The notes beneath the pieces were generated by a model. It searched no databases, was not told where the DNA came from, and saw only the letters and a program-made list of their open reading frames with translations. Source: Bacteroidota bacterium (GTDB lineage: Bacteria > Bacteroidota > Bacteroidia > Palsa-965). Taken from it: a DNA stretch of 64,000 nt. Shown piece after piece: positions 1-8,151 of the stretch (position 1 is its first letter; each line of letters opens with the position of its first letter). Both the position numbers and the translations under genes were made by a program. The DNA lies in contig JACQAM010000019.1 of NCBI GenBank assembly GCA_016194975.1, forward strand, positions 1 through 64,000, given 5' to 3'.

Positions 1-1
1 G

Positions 2-130
2 ATTTGGAGTGAAGCAACGATGAATGAAATAGAAATTGTTTCAGATAATTTTCCCGGCGGAATTTATTTGTTGCAAGTAAAAAGTAAAGACGGCAAAATT
101 ATCTGCAGTAAAAAAATGGTCAAACAATGA
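2..130 (+). CDS. C-terminal end of a secreted protein with a T9SS type A sorting tail (partial)
   Basis: The window opens inside this gene; 42 codons remain before a TGA. The residues FPGGIYLLQVKSKDGK followed by a lysine-rich end (KKMVKQ) match the last strands of the Por secretion-system tail, which targets proteins to the T9SS and is removed at the cell surface. Nothing can be said about the missing N-terminal part. A second, similar tail follows at once in another frame, so this end region looks rearranged. Family call is by motif only. Confidence 0.6.
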   Translation: MWSEATMNEIEIVSDNFPGGIYLLQVKSKDGKIICSKKMVKQ

Positions 131-320
131 TCGTGTTACGCTAAAAGCAACGGAGGAACCGGGCAATATTGTTTTCAACGAGATCAACGATGCGGAAACC
201 GAAAAAGGAAATTACCAGCTTCCGTTCAACGGAGAAAATCTTTCCAACGGAATTTATTTCTGCATCCTGGAAGTGAATGGTAAAATTTCGACAACACAGA
301 AAATAGTGCTGATGAAATAA
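126..320 (+). pseudogene. Remnant of a second T9SS type A sorting tail, no start codon
   Basis: About 64 codons are open up to the TAA at 320, in a different frame from the preceding tail and overlapping its stop. The reading contains ENLSNGIYFCILEVNGK and ends KIVLMK, the usual finish of a Por secretion tail. No plausible start codon or signal peptide exists in this frame, so it is a leftover C-terminus of a deleted or frameshifted gene. A frameshift joining it to the upstream fragment is less likely, because both pieces already contain the terminal GIY strand. Confidence 0.5.
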
Positions 321-337
321 AAATAAAAAAAAAATTA

Positions 338-355
338 TCCTGATAGCTATCGGGA
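338..355. repeat. Near-palindrome TCCTGATAGCTATCGGGA
   Basis: An 18-base near-perfect palindrome follows the T9SS tail remnant, with one G-T type mismatch across the dyad. It could form a short hairpin, but no T-run follows, so it is not a convincing intrinsic terminator. A comparable palindrome (ATCCCGATTGCAATCGGGAT) lies at 52663-52682. Confidence 0.4.
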
Positions 356-375
356 CAAAACCCGAAACTCCAATC

Positions 376-1668
376 TTATCTCACCAGTGTCAGGAATCCG
401 TGCTGATCATATTTCACTCCGTCTATTCCCGTTGCAAAAATGAGGTAGTAGTACGTTCCGTCAGATGCAGCTTTCCCATTCGTTTTTCCGTCCCATCCTT
501 TTGTCACATCATTTCCCGAATACATTTTTATTCCCCAGCGATCATAAATTTCAATGGAATAGTAAGTGATATTTTTTTCATTCATTAAAAAAAGATCATT
601 CACACCATCACCATTCGGAGTGAAAACATTCGGAACAGTGAATGCACTCGCATCAGCAGGCGGCGGTGGCGGCGGTGGCGGTGGAGGAGGTGGTGGTGCT
701 GTAACACAACAGTTGGCTGCTACGGTGTCCGGCGTGTATTCCCAGAGATCATTTTCATAAGATCCTGATTCATTTTGCCCGTACGCGAGGTATCCTTTGC
801 AATTAATATTCACTGCTGTGAGTTCATCGCGATTCACACCACCTATCGAAGGCCCTTGTGTCCACGAATTGGAAGCCACATCATAAATCCAGATATCATT
901 TGCATAAGTTCCTGAAGATTGTGATTCGCCTGCAACAAGATATCCTTTGCAACCAATTGCAAATCCTGCGGCATCCACGCGTCCGTCCGGAATATTTGCG
1001 AGCTGCGTCCACGTATCAGTTGCCTGGTTCCATTCCCAGAGATCACTCAACCATCCGGCACTTCCATCATAACCGGAAACAACATAACCTTTATTACTGA
1101 TAGAAAATCCAACTGCTTCTGATCTGGCAGGGCCGGCAAGCGGAGTTTTTTGCGTCCATGAATTTGTTACCTGATCATATTCCCAGAGATCATTCATCAC
1201 CGCACTGAATCCCGCACCCAATCCTGTACACACGTATCCGCGTGTGCCGATGCTCCAGTCGACAGCACTTGCGCGCGGTGTTCCGGGAAATGCAGCGATC
1301 GCCGTCCAGAGATTAGTTGAAGGATCGTAAGAATAAAAATCGGATAGCGGATTGTTGGTATTATCGTATCCTAATCCAACATAACCGAGATTGCCAATAG
1401 AAAATCCGCTTGGTATCCATCTTCCCGGGCCCGGACAATTTGCTTTTTGAGTCCACACATCAGTGGAAGGATCGTATTCCCACGCATCGCTTACCGCATT
1501 TCCGAAACCAGAACTCGCACCGCAACAGAAATATCCTTTCGTGCCGATGCTGAATGAAGTAGGATAATCTTTCCCCGGCCCCGGAAAATTCGCTTTCTGA
1601 ATCCAGGTGTTCTGAGAAAAAATTACGGGAGAAATAAAAAGGAAAAACAGAAAAAAATATTTCTTCAT
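376..1668 (-). CDS. Secreted kelch-repeat beta-propeller protein with T9SS type B sorting domain
   Basis: The 430-aa protein begins with a signal peptide (MKKYFFLFFLFISPVIFSQ). Residues about 20-320 hold six kelch-type repeats, each with a W-T-Q strand, an SIG-x-x-GY core and a D-x-WEYDP strand, consistent with a six-bladed propeller. A run of about 13 prolines then links to a gliding-motility-associated (type B) C-terminal domain, recognised by VFTPNGDGVND, IYDRWG and GWDGK. It is expected to be exported by the T9SS and held at or released from the surface. Ligand unknown. Propellers of this kind often bind carbohydrate or protein, but nothing here shows which. Confidence 0.85.
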   Translation of the reverse strand: MKKYFFLFFLFISPVIFSQNTWIQKANFPGPGKDYPTSFSIGTKGYFCCGASSGFGNAVSDAWEYDPSTDVWTQKANCPGPGRWIPSGFSIGNLGYVGLGYDNTNNPLSDFYSYDPSTNLWTAIAAFPGTPRASAVDWSIGTRGYVCTGLGAGFSAVMNDLWEYDQVTNSWTQKTPLAGPARSEAVGFSISNKGYVVSGYDGSAGWLSDLWEWNQATDTWTQLANIPDGRVDAAGFAIGCKGYLVAGESQSSGTYANDIWIYDVASNSWTQGPSIGGVNRDELTAVNINCKGYLAYGQNESGSYENDLWEYTPDTVAANCCVTAPPPPPPPPPPPPPADASAFTVPNVFTPNGDGVNDLFLMNEKNITYYSIEIYDRWGIKMYSGNDVTKGWDGKTNGKAASDGTYYYLIFATGIDGVKYDQHGFLTLVR

Positions 1669-1752
1669 GATTTTTTTTGTTGTGGGGATGAAGAAATGAT
1701 CGTGATTGCTATTACAAGATAGTGAATATTTGATGGCGATTTATGACAAATA

Positions 1753-1932
1753 GGTAGTGGGTCAGTTTGAAATTTTTGATATTTCTTTGAGCCTTTGTGA
1801 CTTTGTGGCCTCGTAAGTATTTTCCAGATAAAAATTGTTTTGTTATCCATGAAATTTCGCGATGCCACAAAGACACAATGGCACTAAGTTTCAAACTGAA
1901 AATATTGTCAAAATCCAAACTGATACACTACC
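1753..1932. repeat. Imperfect long inverted repeat in the 1669-1995 intergenic gap
   Basis: The 327-base gap between the kelch gene and the RidA gene holds no convincing gene. Its main content is an imperfect inverted repeat: the left arm 1753-1813 starts GGTAGTGGGTCAGTTTG and ends CTTTGTGGCCTCG; the right arm 1860-1932 is its approximate reverse complement and carries about 12 extra bases. The arms are 46 bases apart. A related half-site (AAACTGAnnCACTACCGA) recurs at 5642-5659. It resembles a non-coding dispersed element; no transposase is nearby. Confidence 0.55.
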
Positions 1933-1995
1933 GACAAATAACAAACGATCAGCGATTCGTATATTCGTCCTGAACTTGTTCGTAATTTGTAACCA

Positions 1996-2466
1996 ATGAA
2001 ACACACCGCATTTTATCTCACCGCTCTTCTCGCGATCAGCGCATTGCTTTACCTGAATTTTTTCAGGAATAAAAAAAATGATGTGCCGGTAAATGTCATC
2101 TCAACGGATTCAGCGCCGAAACCTATCGGTCCCTATTCGCAGGCGATAAGAAAAGGGAATGCAGTTTTTGTTTCCGGGCAGGTAGGTATTGATCCGTCGA
2201 ATGGAAAACCGGATACAAGTGATATTTCGTCGGAAACAAAACGCGCGATGGAAAATATTAAGGCGATTCTTTCTTCTTCGCATCTCACGATGAATGATAT
2301 TGCGAAAACTACTATCTATCTCACCAACGTCGGGAATTTTAAAACAGTGAATGAAGTGTACGCTTCTTATTTCGGGAAGGGGCCGTTTCCTGCGCGCGAA
2401 ACAGTGGGCGTTGCTGCATTGCCCAAAGGAATGCATATTGAGATCAGTGTGATCGCGGTGAAATAA
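1996..2466 (+). CDS. RidA (YjgF/UK114) family protein with N-terminal membrane anchor
   Basis: Residues about 36-156 form a complete RidA domain. KPIGPYSQAI opens it, FVSGQ and the TTIYLTNVGNF core are present, and PARETVGVAALP carries the arginine that binds the substrate carboxylate in active members. RidA enzymes hydrolyse reactive enamine/imine intermediates such as 2-aminoacrylate. The odd part is the first 23 residues (MKHTAFYLTALLAISALLYL), a hydrophobic segment absent from cytosolic RidA, so this copy is probably exported or membrane-tethered. The next gene starts 10 bases downstream on the same strand, suggesting one transcript. Confidence 0.85.
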   Translation: MKHTAFYLTALLAISALLYLNFFRNKKNDVPVNVISTDSAPKPIGPYSQAIRKGNAVFVSGQVGIDPSNGKPDTSDISSETKRAMENIKAILSSSHLTMNDIAKTTIYLTNVGNFKTVNEVYASYFGKGPFPARETVGVAALPKGMHIEISVIAVK

Positions 2467-2476
2467 ATTCTTTGCG

Positions 2477-2962
2477 ATGAAATCGGCAACTGTCAATGAA
2501 TTGAAAAAAGAACTTGCGGAACTGGAGCCCGGCGATGTTGTGGAACTCTGCCTTCGTCTTGCGCGATTCAAAAAAGAAAATAAAGAATTACTCACGTATC
2601 TCATTTACGAATCGCATGACCTGCGCGCATACCTTACAGAAGTGAAAGCTGAAATGGACCGGCAGTTTACTGAAATGAACCGCTCCAATCTTTATCTCAC
2701 CAAAAAAAGCCTTCGTGCAATTCTCCGGAGCAATAATAAATTCATCCGCTACGTCGGGAAAAAAGAAGCGGAGGCCGAGATTCTTATTTATTTTATTGCG
2801 TGTATTAAAAAGAATGGAATTCCCATTTACGACACCACGAAACTTTCCAATCTGTATTCAACGCAACTCGAAAAGATCAGGAAAGTAATTTCGGAACTGG
2901 AAGAAGATCTTCAGTATGATCTCACGCGCGAATTGGAAAATTGGGTGATCGCGAAAAAATGA
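2477..2962 (+). CDS. Conserved-looking hypothetical helical protein
   Basis: 161 aa, predominantly helical and charged, without signal peptide or membrane segment, so probably cytosolic. I do not recognise a family. The N-terminal part has a heptad-like pattern (VNELKKELAELEPGDVVE); the middle is basic (LTKKSLRAILRSNNKFIRY). It lies 10 bases behind the RidA gene and its stop codon abuts the stop of the convergent propeller gene with no base between. The codon pattern resembles its neighbours and the reading frame is clean, which supports a real gene. Confidence 0.7.
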   Translation: MKSATVNELKKELAELEPGDVVELCLRLARFKKENKELLTYLIYESHDLRAYLTEVKAEMDRQFTEMNRSNLYLTKKSLRAILRSNNKFIRYVGKKEAEAEILIYFIACIKKNGIPIYDTTKLSNLYSTQLEKIRKVISELEEDLQYDLTRELENWVIAKK

Positions 2963-4642
2963 TCAGTCGGTACTGATGATCTTTTTACAAAGTGTTCTGT
3001 CCTCTTCATCTGTCAGTATCAGCAAATAAACTCCTGCCGGAAGTTTGTCGATACGGAATTGAGTTTGGCCTGCTACAGATTCTTCGAGAATTAATTTTCC
3101 TGCAACATCTGTAACGCGAATTTCTTTCGGACGGAATGCGGGATCTGTTTCAATTTTAAATTCACCGGAAGATGGATTGGGAAAAACAGAAAAATAATTT
3201 TCGCCCGAAGAAGGAGCAACCTGTGTCGTGAGATTCATCTGCGTAATAAAAATATCTTCATATCCTGCAGAAACTAAATTATGCACGCCGGGGCCCGGAT
3301 CAAAATCTGCTGTGGAATCAAAATATCCTGTGGCGGTCACCACTCCGTTCATATCCACCGTAACAGAATTTCCTACATCGATAGCAGTGCCTCCCGCTTT
3401 TTTTGCCCACACCAGGTTTCCGGATGCATCGAGTACCTGAACAAAAATATCTTCCACGCCGGAAGAAGTGAGAAAAAAAGTTCCTGCACCCGGATCGAAA
3501 TCAGAATTGTTTTTGAAAAATCCGGTGAGGTAAACATTTCCCGTTGCATCCGTAATAATATTTTTTCCTTCATCTTCAAGATTTCCGCCTTCCCGTTTTG
3601 CCCAAATGAAATTAGTGGCAGTGTCTAACTTGAGAATGAAAATATCGCTCGTGCCGAGTGAAGACAGAACATAACTTCCGCTGTTCGGATCAAAATCACA
3701 ACTCTGGTAAAAATAGCCCGTCACATAAAGATGTCCTGCGTTATCGAGCACAATTGAATTTCCTTCATTGTAACTGCTGTTGCCTACTTTTCTCACCCAC
3801 ACAAAATTTCCCATCGGATCAAGTTTCTCAATGAAAATTGTCCAATTAGCAGTGGAAGAGGTAAAAGTAGAGCTGGGGCCCGGATCAAAATCGCAGGGTG
3901 TGCTTGTAAAAAATCCGGTGATGTAAGAATATCCATTGGCATCCACCGCAATTCCCTGTCCCTGTTCGCCGGTTGAACCTCCCATCTGGTCGGCCCACAA
4001 AAAAATTCCATTCGCATCGAGCTTCTGAACAAAAATATCGCTTCCGGCAGGAGTAAGATTATCCGTTCCCGAACCCGGATCAAAATCGGCAGTGCTGTTG
4101 AAGAAACCTGTAGTGAAAACATTTCCTGATCCATCGACAGCGATCGAGTAAGCTTCATTCCACTGCGCACCGATAATTCCTTTCGCCCATAAAAAATTCC
4201 CCAGCGGATTTAATTTCATCACAAACGTGTTAATGAACCCGGGACAAGTCATGTTATAAACTCCGGGGCCCGGATCGAAATCTGTAGTGAGTTGAAATCC
4301 TCCTGTCAGATAAATATTTCCATTTGCATCAAGCGTTATTTCATCCACATTATAGATCTGCCACACTTTTACCCAGAGAAAATTTCCATTCGCATCTAAC
4401 TTCTGCAAATACATTCCGCCATATTGAAATGGCACGGTGTACACACCGGGGCCCGGATCAAAATCGATCGTGTCATAAAAAATTCCCGCCGAATAAATAT
4501 TCCCAAATGCATCAGAAGCAATGGAATTTCCCTTGTCGCCATCGTGACTCCCCATCTGGTCGGTCCAGCCGGGCGATTGTGCGCGAAGAAAAAAAGTGGA
4601 AAGAAAAAAAGTGGAGAGAGAAAAAAAAAATTTAAATTTCAT
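2963..4642 (-). CDS. Secreted SBBP-type beta-propeller protein with T9SS type A tail
   Basis: 559 aa with a signal peptide ending at LRAQ. Seven repeats of about 60 residues follow, each containing a GN-x-Y/F-x-T/A-G strand, a DFDPGPG-like turn and a LDANGNFLW strand; seven DFDP motifs can be counted, which would fit a seven-bladed propeller. Residues about 475-559 (YFSVFPNPSSGEF to LCKKIISTD) are a Por secretion tail. The repeats show at DNA level as recurring GGCCCGGATC blocks. Expected to be a surface or secreted protein delivered by the T9SS; ligand unknown. Confidence 0.85.
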   Translation of the reverse strand: MKFKFFFSLSTFFLSTFFLRAQSPGWTDQMGSHDGDKGNSIASDAFGNIYSAGIFYDTIDFDPGPGVYTVPFQYGGMYLQKLDANGNFLWVKVWQIYNVDEITLDANGNIYLTGGFQLTTDFDPGPGVYNMTCPGFINTFVMKLNPLGNFLWAKGIIGAQWNEAYSIAVDGSGNVFTTGFFNSTADFDPGSGTDNLTPAGSDIFVQKLDANGIFLWADQMGGSTGEQGQGIAVDANGYSYITGFFTSTPCDFDPGPSSTFTSSTANWTIFIEKLDPMGNFVWVRKVGNSSYNEGNSIVLDNAGHLYVTGYFYQSCDFDPNSGSYVLSSLGTSDIFILKLDTATNFIWAKREGGNLEDEGKNIITDATGNVYLTGFFKNNSDFDPGAGTFFLTSSGVEDIFVQVLDASGNLVWAKKAGGTAIDVGNSVTVDMNGVVTATGYFDSTADFDPGPGVHNLVSAGYEDIFITQMNLTTQVAPSSGENYFSVFPNPSSGEFKIETDPAFRPKEIRVTDVAGKLILEESVAGQTQFRIDKLPAGVYLLILTDEEDRTLCKKIISTD

Positions 4643-4668
4643 GATGATTGTTTTTTAGAAGTCAATGC

Positions 4669-5397
4669 TCATTGGGGAACGCGAATTCCTTTTGCAAGAT
4701 AATTGAAATCGTGCGGGGCATTGACACCGTTGCCTAAACCGGTTTCTGTATAAATAATGAGCAGCGCATATTTTCCATTGGGGCTGAACCACAAACCGGT
4801 CGGCTGAATATCAAGCGCGCGGATATGCGGATCATTGATGTGAACGGAATCGCCGGGCGTAACGATCGTCGCAGTCATTCCTTCGAAAAAACGGTTATCA
4901 TCTTTTGCGGGAGCCAGGGTGTATTCAATGCTCCACGTCGAATTATTTTTCATAATAGGAAAATCAACATAGTTGATCGTGTCGCTGCAATTGATGTGGA
5001 ATTTTTTCAGCAGCGGTTGAATGCTGTCTTTATCACGTTCCCAGAATGCCGGAACCTGTTTTTCATCCAGCAGGTTTGTTCCATCCATATTTTCAAACCA
5101 TTTTCCGGCAAGGGTATCTTTCATTGCATCATAAACCACCACACCGAATTTGCAGGAGGAACGATGCTCTCCCCAAACGAGATAAGCTGCTTTTCCATCT
5201 GGCGACCATCCAATAGGATGAAAATTTTCTACGTAAGGCGAATTGTAAACTGCAAAATTATAATCGGGATCGCGTTCTGAATTCGGAATAGACGGACTCA
5301 GTTTTGCAATATCCACACGTTTCGGAAATGCGCATTGGGAATGCAACATCGGAGTTGCGCTGAAAAAAATAAAAAATAAAATAATTATACGGTTCAT
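4669..5397 (-). CDS. Secreted hypothetical protein
   Basis: The frame is open from 5481, but the start is placed at 5397 because MNRIIILFFIFFSATPMLHS is a proper signal peptide and the upstream 28 residues are not. The mature part of about 220 aa has propeller-like stretches (IGWSPDGKAAYLVWGE, LWFSPNGKYALLIIYTETG), reminiscent of WD40/PD40-type strands, and three cysteines. No family is recognised. It follows the SBBP gene's start by 26 bases on the same strand, so the two are probably transcribed together with this gene first. Confidence 0.65.
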   Translation of the reverse strand: MNRIIILFFIFFSATPMLHSQCAFPKRVDIAKLSPSIPNSERDPDYNFAVYNSPYVENFHPIGWSPDGKAAYLVWGEHRSSCKFGVVVYDAMKDTLAGKWFENMDGTNLLDEKQVPAFWERDKDSIQPLLKKFHINCSDTINYVDFPIMKNNSTWSIEYTLAPAKDDNRFFEGMTATIVTPGDSVHINDPHIRALDIQPTGLWFSPNGKYALLIIYTETGLGNGVNAPHDFNYLAKGIRVPQ

Positions 5398-5443
5398 TTC
5401 TTTTCGGGAAAGCTTTGTTAATTTAATCCCTGTAAATATCGGG

Positions 5444-5632
5444 ATGAATTTACGCAAAACAATTCTTGAAGAACATTCCAAAAATCAGACCATGAAGATC
5501 GTGAAGTGGGTGGGAAACGACCGGGAAAGATTTTCGGAACTCATGAAAATATTTCTCAGGTACGAATACCGCCTCACGCAGCGCGCGGGCTGGCCCATGA
5601 GCTATTGCGTACGAAGGCGCGAAGTTGAATAG
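5444..5632 (+). pseudogene. 5' fragment of a HEAT-repeat-like conserved gene, truncated
   Basis: The first about 55 codons (MNLRKTILEEHSKNQ, then IVKWVGNDRERFSELMKIF and AGWPMSYCV) look like the conserved N-terminus of a cytosolic helical-repeat protein found in many Bacteroidota, which from memory is normally nearer 200 aa. Here the frame runs into unrelated sequence (RRREVE) and stops. The junction near 5611-5630 carries a 14-base string, GCGCGAAGTTGAAT, that recurs inside another intergenic repeat at 13069-13082. The likely explanation is deletion or recombination at a dispersed repeat. Family identification is from memory. Confidence 0.5.
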
Positions 5633-5641
5633 GAAAGCAAC

Positions 5642-5659
5642 AAACTGAGCCACTACCGA
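5642..5659. repeat. Copy of the AAACTGAnnCACTACCGA half-site
   Basis: This 18-base stretch matches 1917-1934 at 16 of 18 positions, and its reverse complement resembles the left arm beginning at 1753. It sits a few bases beyond the truncated HEAT-like gene, which suggests the repeat family took part in the truncation. Confidence 0.4.
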
Positions 5660-5724
5660 TTTTTCCTTGAGTGCCATAAATTCATTTTCACTTCGTAACT
5701 TGTTTCACTATTAAGATCAGGATC

Positions 5725-6732
5725 ATGAAAAAAATGCATCATCTTACTACGGCCGGCATTGGTCTTGGCGCCGCTTCGGTCGCCACTTTATTTTCCGGTT
5801 ACACGTCCATCGCGAGCGCACTCGCACTCGTTGCGTATTTTTTTACACTGTCTGAAGTTCCGAAGCTGAGTTCATGGTACCAGTTCGTCATGCTCGCGAT
5901 ACTGGGGCCGATTCTCGGTTACACACTCGATCACGGGCATGCACGTTTTCCTTTTTTCACTGTGATCATTTTTATTACTGCTATTCTTCCGTTGTTCCGT
6001 CTTATTTTTTACAAAGCAATGTTGCACACAAAATTACTTTGGGCAGAACCACCGCTGATCCTGCTGTGTATTGGCGCTTATGTTTGCGTGAATATTTTTT
6101 ATCCGCAGGGATGGCAGGCCTGGTTTTATCCTGTTCTTCCAATGGCGTTCACTGCGCACCTCGTATCGGTTTTTGTAATTGAAGGAAGGAGCATGAAAAA
6201 GATCAAGGAAAAACAAGGTGATACACGCGTGGGATCTCCGGCTCCTGATTTTGAATTGCAGGATCAGACTGGAAATGTGGTGCGACTTTCCGATCTGAAA
6301 GAAAAACGTTCGGTGCTTTTACTTTTTATCCGTGGCGATTGGTGTCCCGCGTGTCACATGATGTTGCGCACGTACGGGAAAAGCAGTGCGAAGCTGCGCG
6401 AAAAAAATATTTTATTGCTTGGTATTGGCCCCGATGATATGGGAACAAATAAAGCGATGGCAGAAAAATTAGGAATTGAATTCCGCATTCTTGCCGATCC
6501 CGGCCAAAAAACTTCCATTGCATACGGAACGCATATTGAAAAAGAATCTGTTCCATTCCAGGGACGTTCGGGTTACGAAGAAGGACTTCCCATGCCTTCT
6601 ACTTTTCTCATTTGCGATAATGGAATTATCCGTTACCGTTCGCGCGCTGATAACGCGGGAGAATTTTTAAATCCCGAAATTATTTTTGATGTGCTGGAAA
6701 AGATCGGGGTAAAAAGCGGCGGTGGACGGTAA
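5725..6732 (+). CDS. Membrane protein with C-terminal peroxiredoxin/thioredoxin-like domain
   Basis: 335 aa. Residues 1-155 form about five or six transmembrane helices. After a short basic linker (MKKIKEKQGD), residues 165-330 are an AhpC/TSA-type redoxin domain: SPAPDFELQDQTG, then RGDWCPACHMMLRTY with a CxxC redox motif, then LADPGQK and a PMPSTFLI cis-proline loop. It likely reduces peroxides or disulfides at the membrane. The fusion of a polytopic domain to a redoxin suggests electron or thiol input through the membrane, but this is inference. It stands alone between a damaged gene and an intergenic repeat. Confidence 0.75.
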   Translation: MKKMHHLTTAGIGLGAASVATLFSGYTSIASALALVAYFFTLSEVPKLSSWYQFVMLAILGPILGYTLDHGHARFPFFTVIIFITAILPLFRLIFYKAMLHTKLLWAEPPLILLCIGAYVCVNIFYPQGWQAWFYPVLPMAFTAHLVSVFVIEGRSMKKIKEKQGDTRVGSPAPDFELQDQTGNVVRLSDLKEKRSVLLLFIRGDWCPACHMMLRTYGKSSAKLREKNILLLGIGPDDMGTNKAMAEKLGIEFRILADPGQKTSIAYGTHIEKESVPFQGRSGYEEGLPMPSTFLICDNGIIRYRSRADNAGEFLNPEIIFDVLEKIGVKSGGGR

Positions 6733-6778
6733 GCAGTAAGCAGTAGTAATCTATGTGTAATCAGTGGCAATATTATTT
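6727..6778. repeat. Dispersed intergenic repeat (GTAAGCAGTAAGCAG / AATCAGTGGCAAT)
   Basis: The segment just after the redoxin stop contains GTAAGCAGTAAGCAG followed by AATCTATGTGTAATCAGTGGCAATATT. The same word order appears three times in tandem at 47591-47880, and partial copies lie at 35020-35059 and 51319-51363. It has no coding potential and is probably one of the small interspersed repeats common in intergenic DNA of this phylum. Confidence 0.55.
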
Positions 6779-6821
6779 GCCATATATTGAAGAATGTTTT
6801 TGTAAAGAAAAAGTGCAGCGC

Positions 6822-8090
6822 TTAATTAAAATCCACAAAGTGATTCGTGAAGCTGATGGTCATCGTATCCCATTGCGAAAAAATATCTTCACCCACTATT
6901 CCATAATAATCTTCAAATGCTTCCACCACGCCGCTCGTTTGCACAGAAGCGCGTTTCAGTTCATTGCCCGCTGTTCCTATGTGATAGCGCACGTGCGTGA
7001 GCAGGAGAATGGAAACTTTCTGAACGCCGCCTGCTCCGCCCACAGCAGACTTTCCTTCTTTCACATTTTTAAGTGAATCGGAATAATGATTCTGAAAATT
7101 TCCGTCGAAAATAGTAGCCGCCGCTCCGGTGTCAAAAATATAAGCGTGTTCTTCTCCGAAAATTTTCATATTCACAAAAGGAGTATTTCCATTCATCCCG
7201 AGATTATGAAAAGAAGAAGTGGTTAATGTATAGGGAGAAAAAATGTGCCCATTCTTTTTTATTTGGATCTCGCCGAGCTGCGCGATCACGGGAAAGCCAA
7301 CGATCCCTTTTATTTTATAGAGTCCGCCGGCGAAGCGCAGATTTTTGTCGGGCATGACAATAAATACCACGTGATGAAAAGTTACGTTTCCGAATTTCAA
7401 TTCATCGGCCACGCCTAATTCCGCGCCCACATTTTTTTTCGAAGAAGAAGTAACACCGAAACTGGCATCGAGAATTTTCACATGCATGCGCGCAGCTTCC
7501 GATTCTGAAATGGTGGAAAGATTGGCGCCGCTGTCCACAATGAATTTTCCTTTCACACCGTTCAATTCCACATTTATTCGCAGCAATCCCGCGAGATCGC
7601 GTGTGTACATCATGTCGAGATCGCCGTTGCGGATCATTTCCTGCGGAGCCACATCGGCGAGCGCTTTTACCATTCCATCTCCGTTTCTGATATCTTCCAT
7701 AGTTGTTGTATCGATCACGTTTGCATATTTGGTTTCAATAACAACAGCATCTTTCGCCGCCTGCGCATAATTGAATAGACGAAGAGAATTTCCGAAATGC
7801 AGCAGCACCAGTTGCGAAGCCAGCGAATCATCGGGATGAAATTCTTTTTGATTCAACAGTTGATCGATAAAATAATTTGAAGTAGCAGCATTTCCGAACC
7901 AGGAATGATAATAAGCGCCGAAATAATAATGATCCTCCTGGCCGAGCGAAGCAGAATCTTTTTCATACGCCAGCATGAACCCGAAAAAATCATTTTTCTC
8001 AACGTGGGTTTTCATTTTTGTGTCTGAAGGAAATTCTGCTGAGAGGAGAAAGGGAATGGCGAGGAAAAGGGAGAGGAGGAGATTTCTCAT
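6822..8090 (-). CDS. Secreted retropepsin-like aspartyl protease
   Basis: 422 aa with a signal peptide (MRNLLLSLFLAIPFLLSA). Two aspartyl-protease motifs are visible: FIVDSGANLSTIS near residue 185 and YIFDTGAAATIFDG near 310, each the D-S/T-G-A active-site loop. Bacterial proteins with two such half-domains act as periplasmic or surface peptidases. The N-terminal 130 residues are helical and resemble tetratricopeptide-like packing, perhaps for substrate or partner binding. It is transcribed away from the redoxin gene and ends beside the dispersed repeat. Confidence 0.8.
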   Translation of the reverse strand: MRNLLLSLFLAIPFLLSAEFPSDTKMKTHVEKNDFFGFMLAYEKDSASLGQEDHYYFGAYYHSWFGNAATSNYFIDQLLNQKEFHPDDSLASQLVLLHFGNSLRLFNYAQAAKDAVVIETKYANVIDTTTMEDIRNGDGMVKALADVAPQEMIRNGDLDMMYTRDLAGLLRINVELNGVKGKFIVDSGANLSTISESEAARMHVKILDASFGVTSSSKKNVGAELGVADELKFGNVTFHHVVFIVMPDKNLRFAGGLYKIKGIVGFPVIAQLGEIQIKKNGHIFSPYTLTTSSFHNLGMNGNTPFVNMKIFGEEHAYIFDTGAAATIFDGNFQNHYSDSLKNVKEGKSAVGGAGGVQKVSILLLTHVRYHIGTAGNELKRASVQTSGVVEAFEDYYGIVGEDIFSQWDTMTISFTNHFVDFN

Positions 8091-8151
8091 TTTAAAATGT
8101 TTTATGCTTAATGTTACATCCCGCTCGATCAGCGGCTGACCGATCTAAGAA

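Noticed and set aside
3228-4460. Regularly spaced GGCCCGGATC blocks that look at first like a CRISPR-like or tandem array
   Set aside because: They are the codons of the seven DFDPGPG turns in the propeller gene; the spacing is that of protein repeats (about 180-200 bases) and the intervening DNA is coding.
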